From contig DVFP01000020.1 of assembly GCA_018713145.1 (NCBI GenBank), positions 41,804-105,803 of the forward strand: a stretch of 64,000 bases of DNA, read 5' to 3'. The notes beneath the pieces were generated by a model that saw only the letters and a program-made list of their open reading frames with translations, did no database searches and was not told where the DNA came from. This document shows, piece by piece, positions 29,264 to 37,528 of the stretch (the first letter of the stretch is position 1; every line of letters starts with the position of its first letter). The translations under genes and the position numbers were made by a program. This DNA is from Candidatus Scybalocola faecavium (GTDB lineage Bacteria; Bacillota; Clostridia; Lachnospirales; Lachnospiraceae).

Positions 29264-30211
29264 ATGGCAATCAAACAGCACTTTCATTATAAATCCAGCG
29301 ATGGTATCCATAAGATCAACGGGTATCGCTGGCTGCCGGAACAGGGGGCCTATCTGGGCATCGTCCAGATCGTCCACGGCATGGCAGAATATGTGGATCG
29401 GTATGATGACTTTGCCCGCTTTCTCTGTGACAACGGATACATTGTTGTAGGCGAGGACCATTTAGGCCACGGCGGTTCTGTCAATAATGAGCAGGAATGG
29501 GGATATTTTACAAAATATGATGGATTTAACTATATCATCAAGGATCTTCATGCCCTTCACATGAAGCAGGTCCGGGAATTTCCAGATCTCCCCTACTTTT
29601 TCCTAGGACATAGTATGGGATCCTTTTTAACCCGGATCTACATCACTTTGTATGGAAAAAGTCTTGCCGGAGCCATTATCATGGGGACCGGAAACCAGCC
29701 CTGGATCCTGGCTTTTGCCGGAAAGGTACTGGCCAGCATTGCAGCTTTATTTAAAGGGCGGAAATATCGCAGCACCTTTATCAACAACCTGGCTTTTGGA
29801 TCCTACAACAAACGTTTTAAACCTGCCCGCACGCCCTACGACTGGCTGACCAAGGACGAGGCTGTCGTTGACGCCTATATGAAGGATCCCAGGTGTACCT
29901 TTACTTTTACAGTCAGTGCCTATAAGGAGCTTTTTGACGGGATCATGTATGTGACCAGAAAATCTAACATTTCCAAAACCCCCGCAGATCTGCCCCTGCT
30001 CCTCACATCTGGAGCTAAGGACCCGGTTGGCGATTTTGGAAAAGGTGTGGTTCATGTCTATGATAAATATAAGGCAGCGGGGATTGATGATGTATCCATA
30101 CAGCTGTATGATAACGACCGGCATGAAATATTAAATGAAACTGACCGGCAGCAGGTATACCAGGATATTCTGGCATGGCTGACCCGCAATACCCATTTCA
30201 CCGGGGAATAA
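29264..30211 (+). CDS. Alpha/beta hydrolase (monoacylglycerol lipase-like)
   Basis: A 315-residue serine hydrolase. It has the HG loop QIVHGMAEYVDRYDDFA, the GEDHLGHGGS loop, the nucleophile elbow YFFLGHSMGSFL (Ser in GHSMG), an acid-region SGAKDPVGDFG and the catalytic histidine in YDNDRHEILNE. This pattern is that of the monoacylglycerol lipase/lysophospholipase group; cytoplasmic, no signal peptide. The start at MAIKQHFHY follows AAGGAGG at a long 12-base spacing. An HD-domain gene lies 18 bases downstream. Confidence 0.9.
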   Translation: MAIKQHFHYKSSDGIHKINGYRWLPEQGAYLGIVQIVHGMAEYVDRYDDFARFLCDNGYIVVGEDHLGHGGSVNNEQEWGYFTKYDGFNYIIKDLHALHMKQVREFPDLPYFFLGHSMGSFLTRIYITLYGKSLAGAIIMGTGNQPWILAFAGKVLASIAALFKGRKYRSTFINNLAFGSYNKRFKPARTPYDWLTKDEAVVDAYMKDPRCTFTFTVSAYKELFDGIMYVTRKSNISKTPADLPLLLTSGAKDPVGDFGKGVVHVYDKYKAAGIDDVSIQLYDNDRHEILNETDRQQVYQDILAWLTRNTHFTGE

Positions 30212-30229
30212 TGCTTGGAGGGGAAAAAT

Positions 30230-30673
30230 ATGGATGAACAATTAACGAAATGTATTGAGTTTGCACACATGGCCCATGCCGGGCAAAAGGACAAAGGGGG
30301 CGCTGACTATATCAACCATCCTTTAAGGGTCATGGACGGGGTAGATACCACACAGGAAAAAATGACCGCGGTCCTTCATGACATTTTGGAGGACACCTGC
30401 TTTACATCCGGCGACTTGAAGCGGATGCTGGGTGTTTCCGACGAAATCCTTGAAGCTCTCAACCTTCTGACACGCAGAAGAGGGGAGAGCTACAAGACCT
30501 ACATAGAAAATCTTACAGTAAGTCCTCTTGCCGTAGCAGTAAAGATCAGCGACCTTAAAGATAATCTTAACCTGGAACGGCTGGATCATGTTACAGAACA
30601 TGATCTTATACGGTGTGAAAAATACCGCCAGGCATTGGAATATTTATATAAGATCACGCCAGTGGATCATTAA
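30230..30673 (+). CDS. HD-domain phosphohydrolase (SpoT-like small protein)
   Basis: A 147-residue single HD domain resembling the hydrolase half of RelA/SpoT. The metal-binding motif is AVLHDILEDT (HD at the centre), preceded by GGADYINHPLRVM and followed by VKISDLKDNL. Stand-alone versions can be small alarmone hydrolases or nucleotidases. Start at MDEQLTKC, 5 bases after GGAGGGGA. Substrate cannot be told from sequence. Confidence 0.88.
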   Translation: MDEQLTKCIEFAHMAHAGQKDKGGADYINHPLRVMDGVDTTQEKMTAVLHDILEDTCFTSGDLKRMLGVSDEILEALNLLTRRRGESYKTYIENLTVSPLAVAVKISDLKDNLNLERLDHVTEHDLIRCEKYRQALEYLYKITPVDH

Positions 30674-30693
30674 AAATCCTGCCTGTATAAGAC

Positions 30694-30749
30694 GGGCAAA
30701 AAAGCAGAGACAGAGCCATCATATTCCCTCTGTCTCTGTTTTTTTGCCC
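30694..30749 (+). terminator. Terminator after HD-domain gene
   Basis: Nested arms: GGGCAAAAAA...TTTTTTGCCC outside, and CAGAGACAGAG...CTCTGTCTCTG inside, then a T-run. Placed between convergent genes, it can act both ways. Confidence 0.88.
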
Positions 30750-30845
30750 ATTTTTCCGGAAAACATATACGATATGATATACTTACTATACCATATACTT
30801 ACTATATGCTATACTGTCCCGGCAGGCCGTACCGGCCCCTGCATT

Positions 30846-31589
30846 TTACTCTAAAGCTTCCCTGACCGCCTGGGATAAAACCTTACCAATGCTGTCATGG
30901 ATCAGCACATTGGCATATTTGTCATAAGATGTGGCGCTTTTATTGATCAGCACAAGACGTTTTCCCTGATAATAGCTGACAAAGCCTGCGGCAGGGTACA
31001 CATTTAAGGAAGTTCCGCCTACAATGAGCATATCTGCCTGACGGATAGCCGCAATGCTTCCGTTAATAGCATCTTCGTCCAGTGATTCCTCATACAAGAC
31101 CACATCCGGCTTAATTACGCCGCCGCATTGATCACATCTGGGAACCCCTTTCATAGCCATGATCTCATCCAGGGAAAAGGATTTATGACATTTCATACAA
31201 TAATTTCTGTGGACTGACCCATGGACCTCATACACTTTCTTACTGCCCGCTGCCTGATGAAGGCCATCAATATTCTGGGTCACAATGGCGGTAAGTTTCC
31301 CTGCCTCTTCCAGCTTTGCCAGGGCCTTATGGGCATCATTCGGCTCTGCGTCCGGGTAGATCATAGTGTTCCTGTAAAAATCAAAAAACTTTTCCGGATT
31401 TCTCATAAAAAATGTGTGTGACAGCATTTCTTCCGGCGGCGCTCCATAGGCATGGATCGTATTGTAGATCCCCTGCTCGCTGCGAAAGTCCGGGATACCG
31501 CTTTCTGTGGAGACTCCGGCTCCGCCGAAAAATACGATCCGATCACTGTCTTTGATCATTTGCACCAGTGTTTTCATTTCTTCTGTCAT
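30846..31589 (-). CDS. NAD-dependent protein deacylase (Sir2/CobB)
   Basis: A 247-residue sirtuin. The NAD-binding motif FFGGAGVSTESGIPDFRS, the catalytic QNIDGLHQAAG with EVHGS (active His), and four zinc cysteines (CMKC and CDQC) with KPDVVLYEE are all present. It removes acyl groups from lysines using NAD+. Its start codon overlaps the stop of the upstream TPR gene by 4 bases, so the two are translationally coupled. Confidence 0.95.
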   Translation of the reverse strand: MTEEMKTLVQMIKDSDRIVFFGGAGVSTESGIPDFRSEQGIYNTIHAYGAPPEEMLSHTFFMRNPEKFFDFYRNTMIYPDAEPNDAHKALAKLEEAGKLTAIVTQNIDGLHQAAGSKKVYEVHGSVHRNYCMKCHKSFSLDEIMAMKGVPRCDQCGGVIKPDVVLYEESLDEDAINGSIAAIRQADMLIVGGTSLNVYPAAGFVSYYQGKRLVLINKSATSYDKYANVLIHDSIGKVLSQAVREALE

Positions 31590-32692
31590 CCTTCTTTACT
31601 CCCCTTCTTTAACAGATTCTTAAGGCCCCGGATGGCCACAAAAGGCCACCGGTGCTCCATATCATTTAAATTAATTCCTGCCTCCTCCAGCAGATCCTTG
31701 TGGGTGATCTTTCGATAAACATCATAGGCAGCGTCTACATTTCCCATAAGAAACAGTGCCCTTCCCTTCATCAGCAAATATCCTTCATCTCCGGATATAT
31801 CAAAGCTTTCCTGATACAATTGGGCCGCCTGGCTATAGTCTTTCAGCCCAATGAGCAGATTAGCCTTCAACGCCAGCAGATCCGCCCCATCCGGCTCCAG
31901 GTTCAAAGCCTTATTCACCGCCTTAAGACCTTCCTTAACAAAACCTAAATGCTCATCTGCCATTGCCTCATAATAATATCCGTCTGCCAGGCCCGGTCTT
32001 AAAGTCACTGCCATTCTTGCAAAATCTCTTAAAGTTTTTATATCACCAATATCACTGCATCGGTCGTCCATAAGCATCTGGCCGTAATCCATACATTTTT
32101 GAATACATGCCTCATACTCTCCCCTTCGGATGTCCTTCTCCCCGGGAGCCGTAAGTCGAACGCCTTCCCGGCGGACCCGGGCCTTATCCATATGGGAAGC
32201 AGCCAGGTCAAAACGGATATTTTCCATTTTCCATGGTTTTTCCATCATATTTTTTAAAAGTTCATATCCATCCTCATCATCCTCAATAACCCGGTACATG
32301 GAATCGCCAAAGTCGCCTGCCAGCCGCGGCAGAGGGCTTACAGCCCCAGGACGGGTATTTTCCGGTAAAAGCACCGCATCCAAAGTCCTGGCACAAATAT
32401 TTCCTTCTAAAAACAGGCAGGGATGGTGTACCTTGCGCCAAATTTTTGCCTTTTTATACCAACCGCACACTTTCATGATCTTATCTGAAGGGTCCTCATA
32501 CAAAAAGATCACCGGAATATCCTGTACCCAGTCTGTCAGCACGGTACACTGATAAAAGTCCTCCAGAGCGATCCCGGTATCAGACAAAGATCTGCGGCTT
32601 TTGCTCAGTCCCCAGCAGTTTCCGTTATAATCAAAAAATTCATTAAATTTCAGCGTCCCTTCATCTTCAATTCTGACAGCCAATACTGCCAT
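31586..32692 (-). CDS. TPR-containing protein of unknown function
   Basis: A 368-residue cytoplasmic protein. The first half (about 1-190) is unrecognised; it starts MAVLAVRIEDEGTLKFNEF and has two cysteine-containing stretches. The second half has tandem helix pairs of TPR type, for example GYYYEAMADEHLGFVKEGLK, ADLLALKANLLIGLKDYSQA and GYLLMKGRALFLMGNVD. Start at the ATG 8 bases after AAGGAG; a GTG three codons earlier is an alternative. It is coupled to the sirtuin gene, perhaps giving a substrate-binding partner, which is inference only. Confidence 0.8.
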   Translation of the reverse strand: MAVLAVRIEDEGTLKFNEFFDYNGNCWGLSKSRRSLSDTGIALEDFYQCTVLTDWVQDIPVIFLYEDPSDKIMKVCGWYKKAKIWRKVHHPCLFLEGNICARTLDAVLLPENTRPGAVSPLPRLAGDFGDSMYRVIEDDEDGYELLKNMMEKPWKMENIRFDLAASHMDKARVRREGVRLTAPGEKDIRRGEYEACIQKCMDYGQMLMDDRCSDIGDIKTLRDFARMAVTLRPGLADGYYYEAMADEHLGFVKEGLKAVNKALNLEPDGADLLALKANLLIGLKDYSQAAQLYQESFDISGDEGYLLMKGRALFLMGNVDAAYDVYRKITHKDLLEEAGINLNDMEHRWPFVAIRGLKNLLKKGSKEG

Positions 32693-32809
32693 ACTGCCCA
32701 CTCCTTACTTTCTCTTTACTTTCCCTGTTTTTTCCGCTACAATAATATATAGAGGCAAGGCCCGGGATCTCCACGGCATTACTCAAAAAAACATGAAAGG
32801 AAGATCAAA

Positions 32810-33331
32810 ATGGCTCAAAACCCCATTGTTACCATTACTATGGAAAACGGCGATGTTATGAAAGCCGAATTATATCCTGAAATTGCACCAAACACAGTCA
32901 ATAACTTTATTTCTCTTATTAAAAAAGGCTTCTATGATGGAATTATCTTTCACCGGGTCATTAACGGGTTTATGATCCAGGGCGGATGCCCCCAAGGCAA
33001 CGGCATGGGCGGCCCGGGCTACTCTATCCGCGGAGAATTTAACAGCAACGGTTTTACCAACCAGTTAAAACACACACCAGGCGTATTATCCATGGCCCGC
33101 ACCATGATGCCTAACTCTGCCGGCTCCCAGTTTTTTATCATGCATAAAACCTCTCCTCATCTGGACGGAGAATATGCAGCTTTCGGAAAGGTAACCGAGG
33201 GTCTGGATATTGTGGACAAGATCGCCACAGTGCCTACCGATTACAGTGACCGTCCGGTAGAGGAACAGCGGATCAAATCCATGACCGTTGAAACCTTTGG
33301 TGTGGATTATCCGGAACCGGAAAAAATGTGA
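32810..33331 (+). CDS. Cyclophilin-type peptidyl-prolyl isomerase
   Basis: A 173-residue cytosolic PpiB-type cyclophilin without signal peptide. The family core is present: PNTVNNFISLIKKGFYDG, IIFHRVINGFMIQGG (catalytic Arg), GVLSMARTMMPNSAGSQF and FIMHKTSPHLDG. It speeds cis-trans isomerisation of peptidyl-prolyl bonds during folding. RBS AAAGGAAG, followed by a clear terminator; a single-gene unit. Confidence 0.95.
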   Translation: MAQNPIVTITMENGDVMKAELYPEIAPNTVNNFISLIKKGFYDGIIFHRVINGFMIQGGCPQGNGMGGPGYSIRGEFNSNGFTNQLKHTPGVLSMARTMMPNSAGSQFFIMHKTSPHLDGEYAAFGKVTEGLDIVDKIATVPTDYSDRPVEEQRIKSMTVETFGVDYPEPEKM

Positions 33332-33360
33332 TTTCATCATCACTTTCACGCTTTTTACAC

Positions 33361-33391
33361 AGCCTCAGGCCCAGTGGTCTGAGGCTTTTTT
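33361..33391 (+). terminator. Terminator after cyclophilin gene
   Basis: AGCCTCAG (33361-33368) and CTGAGGCT (33379-33386) pair, followed by TTTTT. Confidence 0.88.
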
Positions 33392-33651
33392 GATTATTTT
33401 ATTGATATAGTCGCCTTTTCAACCATTATACCATTGTCCCCGGCATTTGAAAAGCCTGGCCTCAGCCTGTGCCTGTACTTGGTCCCTGGCATAAATCATC
33501 TGCCTATGCCGGAAACATCCAGTATTTCCCTAGCCTCGTAAGTGGCAGCGGCTCTAGCATCTGGTACCATAAAAAATCAAAAAACTGGATATGCTGACAC
33601 AGCCAGATTCATGATACAATACGCTACATAAAAATATCTGCGAGGTGACTT
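33392..33651 (+). promoter_or_regulatory. Upstream region and promoter of ECF S-component gene
   Basis: CTGACA (33594-33599) and an extended -10 TGATACAAT (33612-33620) form a plausible promoter 32 bases before the ATG. The spacing is 15 bases, so it depends on the extended -10. No riboswitch fold typical of vitamin transporters is recognised in the upstream stretch. Confidence 0.5.
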
Positions 33652-34212
33652 ATGATGAATCAAACACACATAAAATCTGTTGTTATGACAGCCTTTTTTG
33701 CCGCAGTGATCTTCCTTGGCATACAGGCCTTTCGTATTCCCATGCCGGCCAGTGTGGGAACCCCATTTCTCCATTTCGGCCATATTTTTGTTGTGCTGGC
33801 TGTGCTTTTGCTGGGGCCGAAGCGCTCTGCGGTGGCCGGGGTGGCCGGATTAGTGATCTTTGACCTGATCAATGGCTATGTCCAGTCCATTCCTAATATT
33901 TTCGTCACCACACTGGTCAAGTGTCTGGTGGTAGGATTTATTTTTCAGGCTTTAAAGAAAAAGGCCCAGAATCATCCTAAAAGAGAATACAGCTTTGCTC
34001 TTATATCCGCCGCGATTTACGGACTTTTAAGCATTACTCTGGACTTTTTATGGTCCACAGGGGAACTAATCCTCATCGGAAACCCTCCCCTTGTGGCTCT
34101 TGCCTCTGAGGTGACAGCCATTCCTGCCACTATCATTAATGCAGTATTTACGGTCATTGGCACAGCCATTTTGTATGTGCCGGTGAAAAGGGGGTATCAG
34201 CTATGGAAATAA
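33652..34212 (+). CDS. ECF transporter S component (PF07155-like)
   Basis: A 186-residue integral membrane protein with five to six helices. The stretch PFLHFGHIFVVLAVLLLG followed by LLGPKRSAVAGVAG and LINGYVQSIPNI matches substrate-binding S components of energy-coupling-factor vitamin transporters. The S component binds the substrate and docks on a shared EcfA/A'/T module, which is not in this window. The substrate cannot be read. It overlaps the next gene, an M24 peptidase, by 10 bases. Confidence 0.85.
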   Translation: MMNQTHIKSVVMTAFFAAVIFLGIQAFRIPMPASVGTPFLHFGHIFVVLAVLLLGPKRSAVAGVAGLVIFDLINGYVQSIPNIFVTTLVKCLVVGFIFQALKKKAQNHPKREYSFALISAAIYGLLSITLDFLWSTGELILIGNPPLVALASEVTAIPATIINAVFTVIGTAILYVPVKRGYQLWK

Positions 34213-35372
34213 ATAAGATCCAGTCCCTCCTTAAGGATTTTGGTCTGGATGGATGGCTGTTTACGGATTTTCACGGCCACGACTTTATTTCCCGTGAATT
34301 TTTGCAGCTTACTAACCGCACCTGTACCCGTCGGCTGTTTTACTACATTCCCGCCCAGGGACAGCCTCAAAAAATCCTATCCGCCATTGAGCCCTTGCTT
34401 TTAGACCATCTTCCCGGGCAAAAGCATCTCTATAAAGGTATGGTCCAGCAAAGAGAGGTCCTTTCTTCTATCCTGCTGCCGGGAAAAAAGGTGGCCTGCC
34501 AGTATTCCCCCAATGGCAACGTGCCTGTGGTCAGCTCCATGGACGCAGGACTTTTAGAATATATCCGCCAATTTGGTATTGTTCCGGTTTCCAGCGCTGA
34601 CCTTTTACAGCATTTTGGCGCCGTGCTCACCCCTCATCAGATTGAAACCCACCGCCAGGCAGGCGTGATCATCCACCGGATCCTTTCAAATACCTTTTCA
34701 TGGATCCGCCAGAGTCTGGATCAGGGACAGCAGATCGATGAATGGATGCTCCTGAAACATATGGAAGCACTGATTTCTCAGGAAAACATTTTTATGGATT
34801 CTCCGCCATTTTTCGGCATTGATGAGCACGCCTGTGATCCCGGTTATGAGCCTACTCCCCAGACAGCAAAAGAGATCCGGGAAGGCAGCCGGCTGATCAT
34901 TGACATTGCCGGACGATTGCCCCAGGAGGATGCTGTCTTTTATGATATTTCCTGGTGCATGAACGTAGGCCCTCATGTAGATCCGGAATATAAACGGCTG
35001 TTTTCTATTGTTAATGATGTACGCAGTAAAATCCTTGATTATATCCGCACTCAACTGGAGGCCGACGTCCTGCCCCGGGGCTGTGATGTGGATGCCCTGA
35101 CCCAGTCCCTTTTAAAAGACCAGGGCCTTTCCCGCGCCATTATGCACCGCACCGGACATAATATCGGCCATGAATGTCACGGCATCGGCGCTAATCTGGA
35201 TGATTATGAAACCCATGATGACCGCAGTCTCCTGCCGGGAACCATGTTTTCCGTAGAACCCGGTGTCTACACGGACTCCTATGGCGTCCGCCTGGAATAT
35301 GATGTGCATATTACACCGGACCGGCAGTTAAAAATCTACGGCCCTATCCAAGACCAGATCCTTATTATCTGA
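34203..35372 (+). CDS. M24 metallopeptidase (Xaa-Pro aminopeptidase-like)
   Basis: A 389-residue protein. A creatinase-like N-terminal domain (1-145) is followed by a pita-bread catalytic domain. Likely metal-site stretches are RLIIDIAGRLP, FYDISWCMNV, HRTGHNIGHECHG, FSVEPGVYTD and VRLEYDVHI. In canonical M24 peptidases the two metals use Asp, Asp, His, Glu, Glu in these places, so the site looks complete. Some members are dipeptidases. It overlaps the ECF S-component gene by 10 bases and must be co-translated, an unusual pairing that could suggest the imported compound needs processing (inference). Confidence 0.88.
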   Translation: MEINKIQSLLKDFGLDGWLFTDFHGHDFISREFLQLTNRTCTRRLFYYIPAQGQPQKILSAIEPLLLDHLPGQKHLYKGMVQQREVLSSILLPGKKVACQYSPNGNVPVVSSMDAGLLEYIRQFGIVPVSSADLLQHFGAVLTPHQIETHRQAGVIIHRILSNTFSWIRQSLDQGQQIDEWMLLKHMEALISQENIFMDSPPFFGIDEHACDPGYEPTPQTAKEIREGSRLIIDIAGRLPQEDAVFYDISWCMNVGPHVDPEYKRLFSIVNDVRSKILDYIRTQLEADVLPRGCDVDALTQSLLKDQGLSRAIMHRTGHNIGHECHGIGANLDDYETHDDRSLLPGTMFSVEPGVYTDSYGVRLEYDVHITPDRQLKIYGPIQDQILII

Positions 35373-36498
35373 CGGGGCGGCCGGTCTTATGGGGATCACC
35401 TCCAGAACGTTGTCCCTGGCCGGCCTGACGGCCTTCCCGAAGGGACGTAAAGAATCCGGTAAGAAGATCTGAACACTGTTCCTTTAAAATGCCCCGGGTC
35501 ACATGGACCTTGTGATTAAAGCCGTCCATTTGAAGCATATTCATTACTGACCCGGCGCACCCGGCCTTAGGATTCATAGCCCCGATCACTGCCCGCCCCA
35601 GCCGGGCCTGGATCATGGCCCCGGCGCACATAGAGCAGGGCTCCAACGTTACATACAAGGTGCAGTCTGTCAGCCGCCAGTCGATCAAAGCCTTCGAAGC
35701 TTTGCCAATGGCAGAAATTTCTCCATGGCCCAGGGTGCTGTGCTTTTTATTTCTCTGGTTATAGCCCCGGGCAATAATATCTCCATCTTTAACAATAACG
35801 CAGCCAATAGGGACCTCCCCTAAAGCTGCGGCTTTTTTTGCCTGCTTTAAGGCTTCCTTCATAAATTTCCGGTCGTCATCCTCGCTTACGGGAAGGGCAA
35901 AGACACCCATGCCCTCAAGCTTTTTCGCTGCCAGTGCCTGATTTTCAAAGAAAATAGCATGGTAGCCATAGGACTTGGCTGCTTTAACATTTTTCATAGT
36001 ATCATCTAAAAACACGCTTTCTTCCGGAAGTATGCCGTACTTTTTCTCCAAAGCCTCAAAAATGGCCCGGTCCGGCTTAATCTCTTCCACTTCATAGGAA
36101 ATCACCTGGCCGTCGGCAAGGTCCATAAAAGAAAACTTCTGCCGGGCCTTTTCAAAACTGGTCCGACCATAATTGGATAAAAGATAGATCCTGTAGCCTG
36201 CTGCCTTTAAGGAATAGATCCAACTCCGGGCATAATCGTATTCCTCACATATATTTTCAACATTTTCAAAAACCGCCATAATCTGAGCAGAATATTCCGG
36301 AGCCAGGGCACAGCAGCACTGCCAGATCTCCTCATCTGACATACGGCTTCGGTCGTATTCCGGCCACCAGGGGCCCCTTACAGTGGCATCAGCCACATGG
36401 TCAAACACCTCCCCCTCAAAGCCCAGTTCCTTAAAAAGCTTTTGCCAGCGAAATTTTGCCAATACATTACCAATATCAAAAATTACATTTTTTATCAT
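35365..36498 (-). CDS. HAD hydrolase - tRNA adenosine deaminase (TadA) fusion
   Basis: One uninterrupted 377-residue ORF with two enzyme domains. Residues 1-205 are a HAD hydrolase: motif I VIFDIGNVLAKF, motif II LLSNYGR, motif III KPDRAIFE and motif IV SVFLDDTMKNV. Residues 210-350 are TadA: GEVPIGCVIVKDG, GHGEISAI (zinc His and catalytic Glu; the usual HAE is HGE) and LYVTLEPCSMCAGAM. TadA makes inosine at the wobble base of tRNA-Arg. The C-terminus is basic and low-complexity. Start at MIKNVIFD after GGAGGTG. The 3' end overlaps the convergent peptidase gene by 8 bases. Confidence 0.92.
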   Translation of the reverse strand: MIKNVIFDIGNVLAKFRWQKLFKELGFEGEVFDHVADATVRGPWWPEYDRSRMSDEEIWQCCCALAPEYSAQIMAVFENVENICEEYDYARSWIYSLKAAGYRIYLLSNYGRTSFEKARQKFSFMDLADGQVISYEVEEIKPDRAIFEALEKKYGILPEESVFLDDTMKNVKAAKSYGYHAIFFENQALAAKKLEGMGVFALPVSEDDDRKFMKEALKQAKKAAALGEVPIGCVIVKDGDIIARGYNQRNKKHSTLGHGEISAIGKASKALIDWRLTDCTLYVTLEPCSMCAGAMIQARLGRAVIGAMNPKAGCAGSVMNMLQMDGFNHKVHVTRGILKEQCSDLLTGFFTSLREGRQAGQGQRSGGDPHKTGRPVR

Positions 36499-36531
36499 AA
36501 GGACACCTCCGGTATACTCATTTAATCCCAC

Positions 36532-36560
36532 TTGTTTCCATATTTCATTTGTGATAGAAT
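36532..36560 (+). promoter_or_regulatory. Promoter for radical-SAM activase gene
   Basis: TTGTTT (36532-36537), 17 bases, then TAGAAT (36555-36560) with the extended TG two bases upstream. The resulting transcript would have a leader of about 210 bases before the activase gene. Confidence 0.6.
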
Positions 36561-36583
36561 AAAAATAGTTACTTTTCACAGAC

Positions 36584-36752
36584 CGCCGGAAACACCTGCT
36601 GTTTCCGGCGCAAGTAAGTGATTCAGGGGTGCGCTTAAACCATTCGCACGGCGAATTTTTCATAGTTTAAGGGCAGGTTACTGTTCACGAAGTGAACAGT
36701 AACTAAAAATGTCAGTCCGGATGTCATAAATCGATGAGCCTGCGTCCCGGAC
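36584..36752 (+). other. Hairpin-rich 5' leader of activase gene
   Basis: Four inverted repeats follow one another: 36584-36610 (CGCCGGAAACA, 11-bp perfect stem), 36634-36671 (CTTAAAC/GTTTAAG around ATTCGC/GCGAAT), 36677-36703 (GTTACTGTTCAC, 12-bp perfect, GAA loop) and 36715-36752 (GTCCGG/CCGGAC). None is followed by a clear T-run, and the gene's ribosome site comes 13 bases after the last. No known riboswitch was recognised. Confidence 0.55.
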
Positions 36753-36776
36753 CGTAACTAACAAAGGAGGGTTTTT

Positions 36777-37472
36777 ATGGAGATTAAAGGCTTAGCAAAA
36801 ACAACGCTTCTGGATTATCCCGGACATGTCGCTGCCACGATTTTTACCGGCGGCTGTGATTTTAAATGTCCGTTCTGCCACAATAAATCTCTTGTTATGC
36901 ATCCAAATCGTCTTCCTTCCATTCCTATGGATGAGATCTATGATTTTCTCGATCGGCGGAAAACCGCTTTAGAAGGTATTTGCATCACCGGCGGTGAGCC
37001 GCTGCTGCAGGACGATCTTTGTGAATTTTTATATAATGTAAAAATGATGGGCTATAAGGTAAAGATTGATACCAACGGCTATGATCCTACCCATTTATCC
37101 CATATTTTAAAAAATAACCTGGCCGACTATATTGCCATGGATATAAAAAATTCCCAGGAAAATTACGCCAAGACCGCAGGTATTTCCAACCTGGATCTGA
37201 CCCGCATTAAGCTTTCCGTGGATCTTCTGAAAGACTCTGAGATCGACTATGAGTTCCGCACAACAGTAGCAAAAGAGCTCCACCAGTGGGAGGACATGGA
37301 AGCCATCGGCCAGTGGCTGTGCGGCGCCAGAGCCTACTACCTTCAGCCTTATGTAGAAGGTGATGATGTTATTATGCCAGTTTTTTCCAGCTACAGCAAG
37401 AAGGAAATGCTGGAAATGAAAGAAATGCTGTCCTTATATGTATCCCATGTGGATGTAAGGGGATTTGCGTAA
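36777..37472 (+). CDS. Anaerobic ribonucleotide reductase-type radical SAM activase
   Basis: A 231-residue glycyl-radical-activating-type enzyme. The 4Fe-4S/SAM motif is GGCDFKCPFCHNKSLV (CxxxCxxC), then a GGEPLLQ motif (binding of SAM amino group) and DTNGYDP. It matches the activating protein family annotated for class III ribonucleotide reductase (TIGR02495-like). Its reductase partner is not in the window. It generates a 5'-deoxyadenosyl radical to form a glycyl radical under anaerobic conditions. RBS AAAGGAGGG. It has an unusually long structured leader. Confidence 0.88.
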   Translation: MEIKGLAKTTLLDYPGHVAATIFTGGCDFKCPFCHNKSLVMHPNRLPSIPMDEIYDFLDRRKTALEGICITGGEPLLQDDLCEFLYNVKMMGYKVKIDTNGYDPTHLSHILKNNLADYIAMDIKNSQENYAKTAGISNLDLTRIKLSVDLLKDSEIDYEFRTTVAKELHQWEDMEAIGQWLCGARAYYLQPYVEGDDVIMPVFSSYSKKEMLEMKEMLSLYVSHVDVRGFA

Positions 37473-37528
37473 GATATAGGTTGGAATTTGGGTGGAATGT
37501 AAAAGAGAATTTAACATCATTAAGAGAT

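Noticed and set aside
33392..33651. Vitamin riboswitch upstream of the ECF S component
   Set aside because: No recognisable thiamine, folate, cobalamin or FMN riboswitch core was found by eye.
36584..36610. Terminator of the HAD-TadA gene
   Set aside because: That gene is transcribed away from this site, so the hairpin lies upstream of both divergent genes.
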